From: Asterionellopsis glacialis
Taxonomy: Eukaryota > Bacillariophyta > Plagiogrammaphyceae > Rhaphoneidales > Asterionellopsidaceae
Length of the DNA stretch: 19,687 nucleotides
Assembly: GCA_014885115.2 (NCBI GenBank)
Contig: WKLE02002373.1
Coordinates: 1-19,687, forward strand
Direction: 5' to 3'
Shown here: positions 9,623-19,368 of the stretch, one piece after another
Layout: each line of letters begins with the position of its first letter
Position numbering within the stretch: the first letter of the stretch is position 1
Made by a program: the position numbers and the translations under genes
Notes under the pieces: generated by a model
Told to the model about the DNA's origin: nothing
Databases searched by the model: none
Seen by the model: only the letters and a program-made list of their open reading frames with translations

Positions 9623-11761
9623 TTAACCTGCGAGTAAAGATTGTAACCTCCTTGCTTCTTCTCCACATTCCTCTGGGAAATTAGCTAAAGCCATTCCAAC
9701 CAGTTCATTCACATTTGCAGCTATCATCGGTTCGATGTTATATTCAATGGCAAGCTTTCCAAGAACCCTACAGGATTCATATTGACAAGATTCATTGTCA
9801 CCGTGCAGCACCATTGTCATGACAATAGCATCAATTGCTTCTTCCTCCACAATTTTCATTTTGGTTTGATCATCAATCTCAGCCATATTCTTCAAAATAC
9901 CACAACAGTAAGCTTGAAGATCGGCATCATCCGCATGAGTCTGCATGGCAGTGACAGTTGCCGATATCCCTCCAACTTCAACCAGCATACCTGCATTGTG
10001 AATATCTTGACAAATGACGCACAATGCTTTAGCACATTTTTGATTCACATTAATGTCTTCCGCATGGACCCACATTGCTCGGACAAGAACATCAATTCCA
10101 CCTCCATCACCAATAATTTCCTTTGCCTCTTTGCTAACAGCCAAAGTTCCTAACACACAAGCGCCTAACATCTGGACTGTTGCTTCGTCACGATGAACCT
10201 GCATAGCTGTCACTGTAGAATCAATTGCCCCGACGCCAATAAGTCCTTCGATATTTTCATCAAAATTATCATAGAGATTACAGAAGACTTGCAACGATAC
10301 ACTTTGAATATCTGCATTGTCGGAATGCATCACCATAGAGATGACAGCGCACCCACCAGCACCATCGTCTAATATTTTTTTCTTCAACGGGGAGTCATGT
10401 GATGCCATCTTAGATAATGTAAAACAACCCTTTAATTGAATTTCTTCCACCTCGGAATGTCGATTCATAGATGCTACGACCTTTTCCACCGTTCTTTTCT
10501 CTATGATAGTAGAGAGGTTTTCTACTGCTGTTGATAGATTTCCAATTGCTACCAGTGCTTTACCTTGGACTTCCGAGTCCTCGTCAAATTCAGTCATAGC
10601 TTCAAGGATAACATCCAATGCTCCAGCTTCTATAAGTTTAATTTGGTTCTCTGTTGAATCCAAACTCAACTTCGAAATTACATCGATTCCAGAGCATTGC
10701 GTAGGAGTGTCGATTGGGTGAGATTTCAATGCCTTAACTACAAAAGAAAACCCATCGAGCGATTTCAGACTGGAATTCATACTTTCATCGTAATTGAGCT
10801 TGGCTAAGGTAGTGAGTGCATCTTCTTGTATTGGTGCCGAATCAGGATTCTCTTTCATTACCTCAAGTATGCATGCGACATCATTACCTGCCTGCATAAT
10901 TTTTTCGTAAGCTCTCTCAGCGACACTGTCACTCTTGCTGCCATCCATGCCATCGTCCTGTGGCAACGCCTTAGAGCTAGGCATACTTTGATCACTGGTA
11001 TTATCACCTGCTTTCTCAAAAGACATAGCACCACCTCTATCCAATACACCATGAACTGGTCCTCCATCCCGAGTTTCAGAATTATTTGGCTCCGTTGCTT
11101 CAACTTCTTCTTTAGACTTCCTCTCTCGAAAGTTTTTGGCAAGACTATTTGCAGCCATCTCAGCATACACGGCACTTTGAAAGCTCCTATCTGGTACGTT
11201 GCCCTTTTGTGATTCCTCCCCCTCTTCTTCCGGAATGGAATCTTTGCTTACCCCTCCACAACTTTCCATACTTTTTGAACTTCCTTGCCTACCTGCTGGA
11301 TGAGAAGACACACTATGATGAGAAGAACTCCCCGTACTTGCACTTGTACTTACTGTAGCTGCAGGCGAAGTGTTGGATCGTTTGAGATTTGACTGTCTTC
11401 CTGAATTAGAGGCAGTACTAGACGATCTTCCATAGTTCAAATTCCGACTAGATGTTTGATCTCCAACTGCTAATCTTTTCTGACTTTCATGGAATTTCTG
11501 TATATTGTGATTTTGTGTAACAGTGCGTGTAGATGCCCTCACAACGGCCGCTGTATCGACTTGCGCCAAGGGTTTGCATCTCAAACACCGTCCCTCCATA
11601 ACTTTTCCAGTTATTGTTATGGGATTCATTTTAAACATCTTTTTCTGAAAACATTTTTGACCACAAGTAATGCATTCTCCTCGTCTACGACGAAATTCCT
11701 CCATTTCCCCCTTGGTCATGACTGACCCCGACGCGGAGATATCAGTTCCTAAGGATTCCAT
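9623..11761 (-). CDS. Armadillo-repeat protein with N-terminal cysteine cluster
   Basis: 712 aa. Residues 30-62 carry five cysteines, CITCGQKC then GRCLRC (C30, C33, C37, C59, C62), a likely small zinc-binding module. Residues 100-280 are low complexity and Ser/Thr-rich, probably disordered. From about 285 to 712 lie roughly nine degenerate repeats of about 42 residues. These have the ARM look: an AM-x-H-x-D element starting each unit (for example TAMQVHRDEATVQ at 518, RAMWVHAEDINVNQ at 561, TAMQTHADDADLQ at 604), a middle C-x2-L-x2-L helix, and GGI or GAI before the next. Such proteins are usually protein-binding scaffolds; no partner or process can be inferred here. The start at 11761 is the first ATG of the open frame and leads directly into the conserved cysteine region. 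The gene is uninterrupted. Confidence 0.9.
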   Translation of the reverse strand: MESLGTDISASGSVMTKGEMEEFRRRRGECITCGQKCFQKKMFKMNPITITGKVMEGRCLRCKPLAQVDTAAVVRASTRTVTQNHNIQKFHESQKRLAVGDQTSSRNLNYGRSSSTASNSGRQSNLKRSNTSPAATVSTSASTGSSSHHSVSSHPAGRQGSSKSMESCGGVSKDSIPEEEGEESQKGNVPDRSFQSAVYAEMAANSLAKNFRERKSKEEVEATEPNNSETRDGGPVHGVLDRGGAMSFEKAGDNTSDQSMPSSKALPQDDGMDGSKSDSVAERAYEKIMQAGNDVACILEVMKENPDSAPIQEDALTTLAKLNYDESMNSSLKSLDGFSFVVKALKSHPIDTPTQCSGIDVISKLSLDSTENQIKLIEAGALDVILEAMTEFDEDSEVQGKALVAIGNLSTAVENLSTIIEKRTVEKVVASMNRHSEVEEIQLKGCFTLSKMASHDSPLKKKILDDGAGGCAVISMVMHSDNADIQSVSLQVFCNLYDNFDENIEGLIGVGAIDSTVTAMQVHRDEATVQMLGACVLGTLAVSKEAKEIIGDGGGIDVLVRAMWVHAEDINVNQKCAKALCVICQDIHNAGMLVEVGGISATVTAMQTHADDADLQAYCCGILKNMAEIDDQTKMKIVEEEAIDAIVMTMVLHGDNESCQYESCRVLGKLAIEYNIEPMIAANVNELVGMALANFPEECGEEARRLQSLLAG

Positions 11762-12230
11762 GATGGTGTGTGTTTAATAATATTATGTGATAATAGTTTT
11801 ACTTGGTGAAACTCGAATTTCGGTTTTTCGTGCTGTGCAGTTAAACGGAAGATCTCGTACGACTCCAATCCTGCCCAGAGTTTTTGGAAGTGATGTACTA
11901 CGTAGACTTACGTAGGCTTTATACGCACACACTCAAAGGAGTCACGGGATTTTGATTGATCGACTCGAGATCTTTGTCTGTTTCTCTGAAAACAAAAGTC
12001 CTCAATGATTCAGCATCAAAGTAGATACCGAACAACGACTCCAAAGAAACTTGAAAACCCTGTAATGGATGGCTTTTGATCCTGTCTCGTGTTTTGTTGG
12101 ACTCGCCTCGAAACAGCAACAACTAGGACTAGGGGGAATTAACAAGGGTTGGGGTGTTGTTTCCGCGTTGTCGCCTGCTCTAGATGGAGGGGTCTTCGTG
12201 CGGTAGCGTAGTTCTGAACGAATCTCGGAT

Positions 12231-12236
12231 CACGTG
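12231..12236. promoter_or_regulatory. CACGTG (G-box/E-box) element
   Basis: The palindromic CACGTG core, bound by bZIP and bHLH factors in many eukaryotes, about 470 bases upstream of the ARM gene start and 1.04 kb upstream of the esterase start. A second copy lies about 95 bases away. Function is inferred from the motif only. Confidence 0.35.
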
Positions 12237-12324
12237 GAAAACCTTCGAACAGATGCAGATGTCACTCGAACGGGTACCGGAACCTTTACAAAAACAACTC
12301 TCTAGAAACTAACTAGACTAGTGC

Positions 12325-12330
12325 CACGTG
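12325..12330. promoter_or_regulatory. CACGTG (G-box/E-box) element, second copy
   Basis: Same core as at 12231-12236, in the context GTGCCACGTGAA. Two copies within 100 bases of a divergent promoter are more suggestive than one, but there is no expression evidence. Confidence 0.35.
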
Positions 12331-12525
12331 AATGTGAGTCTATCTGTACCTGTACTCCTACTAACTAGAGGACTAGAGGTCCTACTCATGTCTGCCAAAA
12401 AAAAACTGTAAATGTTTTTGAGCATTTTTATTGGCTGGTTGATCTGGCCGGCTTGCTATTCGTGATACAGACTCTTGAATCTATATTCATTTCTCACGTA
12501 CATGTATGTACCATATACAGTTTCT

Positions 12526-13029
12526 GTACCTGGTACAATAGGTGCTAGCACTACCTGGTAGGGGTCCTACATATTTTGTCAGACTGGATCTAATTGTCCG
12601 TGTCAGCATCAGTACGCCTCATGTAGGAACATGGTACCAGGTACTCAAAGTACATTATCCTACGTTCACAAATCTTACCTGGTACGACTCATCTGGCATT
12701 TTGGTCGTAAAAAGGAAGATGGGAGTCATCAGGTTTTTCCGTTGGCAAAATGCGATCGTTATGTAAACCTGTTACTTAAACAATATGAATTACATAGTGT
12801 AGAACCAGAGTTTTACTCATAAAACAACCCAAACCGTTATCTCTTACAGATAGTATTTATGATTTGTTATGATGTTAGATATAGCAGACTTTACTATTAC
12901 CATACATGTTCGACCAACAGAAGATAAATATTTTTCTTACGACATTCATGTGAGTCCGTAATAAATCATAATGCTAGAACTACCAGTACCGGTACGCTAA
13001 GGCTCTACCGCAAATGGTGCTGGTACCAG
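12526..13029. repeat. Cluster of GTACC-type palindromes
   Basis: Six short inverted repeats built on GTACC/GGTAC fall within about 500 bases: GTACCTGGTAC (12526-12536), CTACCTGGTAG (12551-12561), GTACCAGGTAC (12634-12644), TACCTGGTAC (12676-12685), GTACCGGTAC (12986-12995) and CTGGTACCAG (13020-13029). A different perfect palindrome, GTGCTAGCAC, abuts the second one (12542-12551). They are not evenly spaced and lack long flanking repeats. Confidence 0.6.
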
Positions 13030-13275
13030 TTGCAGATTTAAAAAAAAAGAACAAATCACGATGCGTCAGACACGAAGATCCATCGGAAAGGTAGAATTTG
13101 ACGAAGAGATATGCAAGCCAAAGGTCTTGTTAGTAGGACTACGAACTCATTGTGGGGTATCTGAATGCGAGAATTCAATCAGCGTAACATATCTTTTGCG
13201 TCATCACTTATATTCTTACATAATTTAGAAAAGGAATCTTTCCTCAAACTTGTCGTTCTGCAATAGTAGCGTACC

Positions 13276-14235
13276 ATGTCGGGTCCACAAATGATATCTG
13301 CACCAGTCCTGAAAGGTCCTCTACCCGTCGTCATGTGCATTGGTGATTCCTTAACAGAATTTGCTAGCCAACCTAATGGATGGGGATCTCTTCTACAAAA
13401 TCATTACGTGAGTCGGCGTGACGTTTTATTGCGTGGAATGTCAGGATACAATTCTCGTTGGCTTTCCCGATGTTTGAAGGATATTCTGCCACTACCACCA
13501 ACAAAGCAACAGCAGCCAGAACCGTCAAATCAGCAGAATATCGCTGTGCTAACATTATTGGTTGGTACCAATGATGCTGTCAACCCTGCTGCCAAGTCTG
13601 GACCAGGATGGCCTCAGCAGCATGTACCCGTGGAGGAATATGAAGATCACATGCATGCCATGGTAAATCATCTTGTCAACTTTCGAAATGCAGATAATAC
13701 CAAGCCAACGATTGTAATAATGTCACCACCACCTCAGGATGGTGAAGATTGGCACAAATTCATGATGATGATCCTTGGTGGTACTAATACTAATAATGGG
13801 AACGCTGATGGTGAAAAGTCCGATAATTCTGCTGAATCTACCACTACTAATGTGACTGAACAGAAGACTGACGAAGCGATGCCCAAACAGCGCAGTTGTG
13901 AGGCCGTGCGGCCCTATGCAGAGGCTACAGAACGAGTTGTGCAGGATGCCAAAGCTCTTCTTGGCCAATCTGCTAATGGTGGTGATGACGAAGATACCAG
14001 TAATGGAAGTCAATCGAACCGCATCGTCTTTATCGATCTTTACAATGTCATGCTGGCCGATACTGAAGGATGGCGACGTTTCCTTTCTGAGGATGGAGTT
14101 CATTTGAGTCAGGATGGCAACAAGTTCTTGTTCGAACGTATCAGTGAGGCCTTGAAAGATATTGAAGGTAGTGCAGACGTGATGCCAAGGCACGCCCCGC
14201 ACTTTCTCGATGTGGATAGTGCTTTCGCTAAATAA
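13276..14235 (+). CDS. GDSL/SGNH-family esterase (isoamyl-acetate-esterase type)
   Basis: 319 aa, a serine hydrolase of the SGNH superfamily, most like the isoamyl acetate-hydrolysing esterase group that cleaves short-chain esters. All four blocks are visible: GDSLTE with nucleophile Ser25, RGMSGYNSRW with the oxyanion-hole Gly54, LVGTNDA with Asn99, and the DGVHLSQDG block with Asp273 and His276. In the esterase family CIGDSLTEFA, GWG and the RG(M/L)SGYNSR stretch are shared. A low-complexity, Thr/Asn/Ser/Glu-rich insert at residues 168-205 and a Gln/Pro patch at 77-87 make it longer than the usual roughly 240 aa. There is no signal peptide, so it is probably cytosolic. The ATG at 13276 sits shortly before the first block. 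Natural substrate unknown. Confidence 0.9.
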   Translation: MSGPQMISAPVLKGPLPVVMCIGDSLTEFASQPNGWGSLLQNHYVSRRDVLLRGMSGYNSRWLSRCLKDILPLPPTKQQQPEPSNQQNIAVLTLLVGTNDAVNPAAKSGPGWPQQHVPVEEYEDHMHAMVNHLVNFRNADNTKPTIVIMSPPPQDGEDWHKFMMMILGGTNTNNGNADGEKSDNSAESTTTNVTEQKTDEAMPKQRSCEAVRPYAEATERVVQDAKALLGQSANGGDDEDTSNGSQSNRIVFIDLYNVMLADTEGWRRFLSEDGVHLSQDGNKFLFERISEALKDIEGSADVMPRHAPHFLDVDSAFAK

Positions 14236-14689
14236 GAATTAGAGTGAAACTAAAAGCATACAGCATGTTATAGAAATCTAAAAGTCGAGGTACATGAGAT
14301 GGTGTTTCTACCATATATTTTACTGGAAAATTCCAACATGAACTTGAATAATATCGTACATGATACGAATCATAAAGTCTCTGGAGCATTCATTATCTGA
14401 TGATTGACGTACGCGTATGCCTTTAAATACTGTAGTCTAAACCAGAAACATCAAGTTCATGTGCAAATATAGAATATATATTTAATTTTTGTGGCCCTAT
14501 TTTTTTGTTTATCATAAAGCTAAATTATACCATATTCCTCTTTTTATCGTCCGTTGCACCATTTAATTAACTCATATCGATGTAGTGTATATGAATCATA
14601 TTTCAAGGACAAACATTCATCCATCCAATTTTAAAGAAAATCCTAGTCTTGCTTTTATGTCCTTTATTATTTTTCTTATTCTCTTTCTT
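14236..14689. other. Convergent 3' spacer between esterase and ARP4
   Basis: About 450 AT-rich bases containing the 3' ends of two converging genes. No gene, RNA or clear repeat is visible; scattered ATATAT and T runs only. Confidence 0.45.
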
Positions 14690-16612
14690 TCAAGGACATT
14701 TACGATTGACAATAGCTGATCCCCATTCTTCATATTCAGCTTTGGTAATCCACATATCATGAAATGTCCCCAAGGATCCAAGGATGGATCCACCTAACCA
14801 ATTACAGATGGCTCGTTCTTGTATGGAAGGTGATAATACTTTGACTCTCCATCCAGGTGTATGTGTATGTATAATGCTTTCAACTTGTTCACGTACAATA
14901 TCTGGTACAGCTTGATCAGTAGGGCCCAAACAGGCACCACCACCGCATAATATAACATTTCCCAACAGGGAAGCTTGTTGATCACGATCACAACGAAATG
15001 CAGCATCACAGACCAAGGACGGGATAGGGTTGGAGGAGAGTTGTTCCATGATTGAATTTTGAATGTACGGTAAACATGCACGTTGTAAATGATGATTGGC
15101 AAAGAAGGAGCATGGTGATCTTTGGTGTTGTTGTTGTTGTTGCTTTTGTTGCTTTTGTTGTTTCTTTTGTTGTTGTACAGATTTACTACGTCTTGTTGAC
15201 AATCCAACAGCTGCATTTTCGGAAAATTTATCTTTTTTGGTAGTACTACCCACACCAAAGTCTTTGGTCCCGTCCTCGTTGGTTTCCCTTGTCGTATCAT
15301 CATCTTCTTCTTCCATTTCATCTAATAATTGCAAGGTTCTACTTGTGTAGTCTGTACATTGTTTTTGATGGTGTGCAGTAAGTTCTTCACGTTTTTTCGT
15401 GGATTCATCATTCATTCCAAATAATAAATTAGCTACTGCAAATCGTTGTGTACCTGGTACATCCACCTTTTGTCCATCTGGTAATTCATAGGATATATGA
15501 GGTACATTAAAGGCAGATGCCATGTCATTTGTTGTATTTGTACTTGCTGCAGTAGTAGTACCGTCACCACCACCACCACTACTACTGGAAGATAACAAGA
15601 CTGCTGCACCTGCACCTTCTTCTTTACATTGTCGTGCGACATCTAATCTTGCTAAATGATGAAATATAGAGGATCGTTGTGTATAATTATTTGATTTTTG
15701 ACGTAATTGATACAATGGCATGAATTGTTGTTGCTGTTTATTGCTACTACTACTACTAGTAATAGTATGCGCGTATAATCCATCCAAGGTTTGCAAGACA
15801 CGTTCATCCATAACTTTTCCTCCAACAGGAGAACGTCGTATACCTTTTTGTTCAACATAGCCATCATACACAGGTGTAACAACTGTACCATTGTATCCTA
15901 TATCAATAACTGTCCCCGTGGTACGACCGGTCGCATAACATGCCAAGGTTGCATCACGTGCTACAAAGGTGGCGGGAACTTGTAAATCTTCAAATAACAA
16001 TTCTACAAGTTGTTGTCGTAGGGGAGGTGGATTGTACGTTCGTTCTGCCAATAACAATGGATGATTGGATGGTTGAGATCCCAATGCTGAATCATATCCA
16101 TGACGAATCATATGGGAGAGTGCATCATACCAATCTGCACCTGATCCTGTAGGAGTAGTATCCTTATCATTGTTACTGTTATGACTGCTAGTACTACTCT
16201 GCTTGTTGTTGTTGTACACATTGTGATCATACCATAATCCAGTTGTGGAATCCACAGGATTAAAAGCTTCCCATGAACCATCTGTTCCATCCTTTGGATT
16301 CAAGGGACGAGTTAAATAATCATATTTCAGATCGGCAATTGGAATACGATTGGTACGTTGATGTTTCATACCACCATTACCACTGCTAGTAGTAGTTGTA
16401 GATTCTTCTCGATCTTGTTGTTGTGGATTACTTGTATTTTTATTTGTATTTTTATCATCATTGTTTTGTTGTTGTTGTTGTTGACGAAGGATAGCTACAT
16501 TGGAACGAAAATAGGAACGGGGATAATCTTCACCTGCAAACCCCATTTTAGTAGCATATGATCCGACATCTGCTACAACTGCATGAACATTATCACCACC
16601 TGAATATGCCAT
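14690..16612 (-). CDS. ARP4: Actin-related protein, ARP4-like
   Basis: 640 aa with an actin fold. Nuclear ARP4 (BAF53 in animals) is a subunit of SWI/SNF, INO80, SWR1 and NuA4 chromatin complexes. Visible landmarks: phosphate-1 loop ADVGSYATKMGFAGED (14-29), NHPLLLAERTYNPP (183-196), which is the typical ARP4/actin segment, phosphate-2 region GTVIDIGYNGTVVTPVYDGY (233-252), adenosine-binding VILCGGGACLGP (about 553-564), and the C-terminal LSPSIQERAICNWLGGSILGSL. Actin has about 375 and ARP4 about 430-490 residues; the extra length comes from Q/N/S/T-rich inserts at about 43-85, 135-158 and a Lys/Gln block around 475-500. The N-terminal GG-DNVHAVVADVGS also fits ARP4. It reads divergently from the THOC6-like gene. 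The ARP4 assignment over other nuclear ARPs is by pattern, without alignment. Confidence 0.85.
   Translation of the reverse strand: MAYSGGDNVHAVVADVGSYATKMGFAGEDYPRSYFRSNVAILRQQQQQQNNDDKNTNKNTSNPQQQDREESTTTTSSGNGGMKHQRTNRIPIADLKYDYLTRPLNPKDGTDGSWEAFNPVDSTTGLWYDHNVYNNNKQSSTSSHNSNNDKDTTPTGSGADWYDALSHMIRHGYDSALGSQPSNHPLLLAERTYNPPPLRQQLVELLFEDLQVPATFVARDATLACYATGRTTGTVIDIGYNGTVVTPVYDGYVEQKGIRRSPVGGKVMDERVLQTLDGLYAHTITSSSSSNKQQQQFMPLYQLRQKSNNYTQRSSIFHHLARLDVARQCKEEGAGAAVLLSSSSSGGGGDGTTTAASTNTTNDMASAFNVPHISYELPDGQKVDVPGTQRFAVANLLFGMNDESTKKREELTAHHQKQCTDYTSRTLQLLDEMEEEDDDTTRETNEDGTKDFGVGSTTKKDKFSENAAVGLSTRRSKSVQQQKKQQKQQKQQQQQHQRSPCSFFANHHLQRACLPYIQNSIMEQLSSNPIPSLVCDAAFRCDRDQQASLLGNVILCGGGACLGPTDQAVPDIVREQVESIIHTHTPGWRVKVLSPSIQERAICNWLGGSILGSLGTFHDMWITKAEYEEWGSAIVNRKCP
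15125..15176. repeat. GTT/CAA trinucleotide run inside ARP4
   Basis: Imperfect GTT repeats on the plus strand encode the Lys/Gln block of the ARP4-like protein on the minus strand. Similar runs occur at about 16462-16485 (poly-Gln at residues 44-49). They are in frame and are likely to vary in length between alleles. Confidence 0.7.
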
Positions 16613-17583
16613 ATTTATGAAATTATATTATGGAAAGTTGTTTCTCTCTCTTTTTTTTTTAAAGGTTTTTGTTGTTTTCCTTCAAACCCCCCCCAAAAAA
16701 GAGAGGGTAGAATGATTTGTGAAGGTTGTTTTTTTTTATATTCCACCAGCCAGACTGTCAATACTCTTCTTATTGTTCTCTGTTTATAGATGCGAATCAC
16801 TCAATGATATACTAATATCGTTTAGTGTGTGCGTGGGGTACAAGGAGTGTAGTCCTCTAGAGGACTCTTATACGTACTACTGTGATGGCCAACAAGTTCA
16901 CAAACTGAAAGGTGCCGACAGACTTTTTCCTGTCACAACAAAAGAGAGAGACAAGAGACCATAAAGTAACACCGAGATATCAAGAAGATTACAAGCACAC
17001 CACCGCACATTGGGTGTGCACGACGCAAGGCCGGGAGAGCAGACGTGTCGTGTCGATCAGTAAAGATTTCGACTTGTTGCTTGTTTGGGCGGTGCAGCTA
17101 TTTCCCACCTACAGGTACCTTCGGTACAGTAAACGACTTCTGTCCGTCTCTACGTTTCGGTCTTCGACCATCTCGCCTCATGCAGAAGAAACTGATGACG
17201 GACAGGATTCCAATATTAGTGTACCTGGTAAAAAATAGAGTAGCATATTAGCGAAAATCAATTCGCCAAACTCAGAGGAGAGAAAGATATCCGGACAAAA
17301 GGGCGATACGCACAAAAAAAACCAAAAAGGCAAAATCTCACCGCGTCTCCTGTCAATGACTGTAACTTGGCAACAGAGGCGCTTTCCTTCCGAACCAACA
17401 ACCTACAAACTCTAGACTAAACCAATGAACAAGTTGTTATTGTAGACTCATTCATAATATATTTTCACAAGATAGACAAAGAAGACGAGTATCAAAAAGA
17501 AACAAATCAATATATTCTTTCACACTCGATTCAGTAAATAAATCTTCTTTTAACCCATACACAAACAAGATATACAACACAAA
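16613..17583. other. Divergent intergenic region between ARP4 and the THOC6-like gene
   Basis: About 970 bases that should contain both promoters. Near ARP4 it has a T10 run (16652 on), a C8A6 block at 16687-16700 and another T run at 16730. A perfect 16-bp palindrome is at 16851-16866. Open frames such as 16912-17238 look non-coding. A/C-rich DNA (17310-17345) precedes the THOC6-like start. No RNA gene seen. Confidence 0.45.
16851..16866. repeat. 16-bp perfect palindrome
   Basis: AGTCCTCTAGAGGACT equals its reverse complement. It lies about 240 bases upstream of ARP4 and 720 upstream of the THOC6-like gene. It is a candidate binding site for a dimeric factor; no further evidence. Confidence 0.45.
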
Positions 17584-19368
17584 ATGGCAAGGTCTTATTA
17601 TTATTATACAGAAACGTCCTATGCACAACATTGGACTCAACGGAATGCGAAAAAACAAAAAGTACTTGTCGACAAGGATCATTCGACTAGGACGAACAAC
17701 AATAATACCGTATCATTCGTAGGTAAGAATACCACCCCTACGAATGAAACTATATTTTGTACCGTGTGGAAAGATAACGATTATTTAATTGCATGTACAT
17801 CCAAGGGATGGATCTATATCTGGAATGTCACAACACTCATGGGATCAATGAACACAAACGAATTGAATCACCATGTGAAGAAGGATACAATCCATGATAA
17901 TATCCACAATCTAAATCAACAATATCAACATCCTGTTTTCAAATTTCAAGTTTACCATGATACTAACGAGGAGGAGGAAGGAATTGAATTGTATTCGATA
18001 TGTTTTACAATACGCGACAAGGAAGATATTATGATGGTTAGTGGGAATCAAGGAATACTTGTAGCATATAAATGGAATGATATTGTGCAGCAGATAGCAA
18101 TTCAACAACAGACAACAACTAAGACACCAGTAACATCTCCACCAACAGTATCGACAACAACTACTGCTACGATTACACCCATGGCTCAATACCACCCCCC
18201 TTCTCTTCCAACATCATTACCACGATTGAATAATACTTCGGATGATACTATTATAATGGGAATTGATATTGATCCATCCAAGAAATATTTATATGCTGCA
18301 ACATCTAATGGTGGTTATAAATGGAATATCCAAACAGAAACATTAATGTCGACATTTCATCCATTATTGGCATCATCTTGCAAAAGTAACACCAAGAAGA
18401 GCAAGTCGTACCATTGCCATGGTATGAGTCGTAGCAGTACGACTAGTAGTTCTTGTGTAAATGTCATTCGAGTTGTTGCATCATCATGGTCATCTACTGC
18501 TACTCTTAGTAACGGAAACAACAACAACAACAATAACATCCATGACAATGACAACGATCAACAACAACCACAAGAGGAAACGAATTGTACAAATATAGTT
18601 TTAACTGGTGGTGAAGATGGAATGTTGAATGTTTGGAATGATAATGACGATGATCAAAACAACAAGCATCTAGAATGTATTGATATTTTAATGCATATGA
18701 AAAAGGAAGATTCATCCTTGTCCATTACAGATTATACATTATCATCATCATCCACAGTGGGTAATGCTGGGACTACTAATTCCACTTCTGCTGCTGCTGT
18801 ATTATCCAATGCATCCAAATGTTGGATATCTACCATTGACATTGGATCATCATCTGCCTCCTCTTCCACCGAATGGTGGATTATTGGTGGTGGGATTGTG
18901 GTGGAAGATTCTACATCTACATTACGTGGTGGTGGTGTTACAACGGGACGACTCCAAAATCAACAGCAACGACACCGTCCACAAGAACAAAAAGGATTTT
19001 TAATTACCCTTCATGGTCCTACCAAAACTGTACAAAGTGGCTGTATTACACGTGAAATACCACAATGTATCATGTCCACGAATCAAGGCGGATTACTGAC
19101 TGTGGGTAATGAATGTGTTGTATCATATTGGTCAAGTACATTATCCTTTCAAAAAACTACCCACACGTATAGTCGTGCATGGTGTACTCCGCCGAGTGTC
19201 TATACTATTTCTCGTTGTCGTACTACTACTACTACTAACGACGACGACGAGGATTATACGAATATCAGAGATGAAGAATCGAGTATCATGGCAATTGGAG
19301 GATCAGGTCCTTTTATAGATATCTTTCAAGGACCTCATACCAAGATGCTTACATTATCTACAATCTAA
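17584..19368 (+). CDS. THOC6: WD40 protein, probable THO complex subunit 6
   Basis: 594 aa predicted beta-propeller. THO/TREX couples transcription to mRNA export, and THOC6 is its WD40 subunit in animals and plants. Recognisable blades: IFCTVWKDNDYLIACTSKGW then IYIWN (57-81), LYSICF with VSGNQGILVAYKW, IMGIDIDPSKKYLYAATSNG, a clear LTGGEDGMLNVWND (about 339-352), KCWISTIDIG with WWIIGGGIV, LLTVGNECVVSYW, and the last, IMAIGGSGPFIDIFQ (568-582). The order and wording of the last four blades, particularly GGEDG-x-WND, W-I-x-WWIIGGG and the final G-x-F-x-D-I-F, parallel human THOC6. Asn/Gln/Thr/Ser-rich inserts (for example poly-Asn at 18516-18537) extend it well beyond the usual roughly 340 aa. 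The ATG at 17584 has an AAAATGG context. The family call rests on motif order only; another WD40 subfamily is possible. Confidence 0.75.
   Translation: MARSYYYYTETSYAQHWTQRNAKKQKVLVDKDHSTRTNNNNTVSFVGKNTTPTNETIFCTVWKDNDYLIACTSKGWIYIWNVTTLMGSMNTNELNHHVKKDTIHDNIHNLNQQYQHPVFKFQVYHDTNEEEEGIELYSICFTIRDKEDIMMVSGNQGILVAYKWNDIVQQIAIQQQTTTKTPVTSPPTVSTTTTATITPMAQYHPPSLPTSLPRLNNTSDDTIIMGIDIDPSKKYLYAATSNGGYKWNIQTETLMSTFHPLLASSCKSNTKKSKSYHCHGMSRSSTTSSSCVNVIRVVASSWSSTATLSNGNNNNNNNIHDNDNDQQQPQEETNCTNIVLTGGEDGMLNVWNDNDDDQNNKHLECIDILMHMKKEDSSLSITDYTLSSSSTVGNAGTTNSTSAAAVLSNASKCWISTIDIGSSSASSSTEWWIIGGGIVVEDSTSTLRGGGVTTGRLQNQQQRHRPQEQKGFLITLHGPTKTVQSGCITREIPQCIMSTNQGGLLTVGNECVVSYWSSTLSFQKTTHTYSRAWCTPPSVYTISRCRTTTTTNDDDEDYTNIRDEESSIMAIGGSGPFIDIFQGPHTKMLTLSTI
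18516..18537. repeat. AAC trinucleotide run
   Basis: In-frame AAC/AAT repeats encoding poly-Asn in the THOC6-like protein, a loop insert between propeller blades. Confidence 0.6.

Larger units (their letters stand above)
11762..13275. other. 1.5-kb divergent intergenic region
   Basis: It lies between the starts of the ARM gene (-) and the esterase gene (+), so both promoters should be here. Short open frames at 11919-12122 (-) and 12542-12822 (+) show no recognisable protein and coincide with the palindrome-rich stretch. I see no tRNA or other RNA gene. Its notable content, two CACGTG boxes and a run of GTACC palindromes, is listed separately. Confidence 0.5.

Noticed and set aside
11919..12122. 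67-residue minus-strand open frame upstream of the ARM gene
   Set aside because: No similarity to a known domain; could be an upstream frame in the leader, but nothing supports translation.
12542..12822. Open frames of 74 and 63 residues in the ARM-esterase spacer
   Set aside because: They overlap each other and the GTACC palindromes, and have no protein-like pattern.
16912..17238. 108-residue open frame upstream of the THOC6-like gene
   Set aside because: No recognisable motif, mixed composition, and it lies in a divergent promoter region overlapped by another open frame at 17045-17251.
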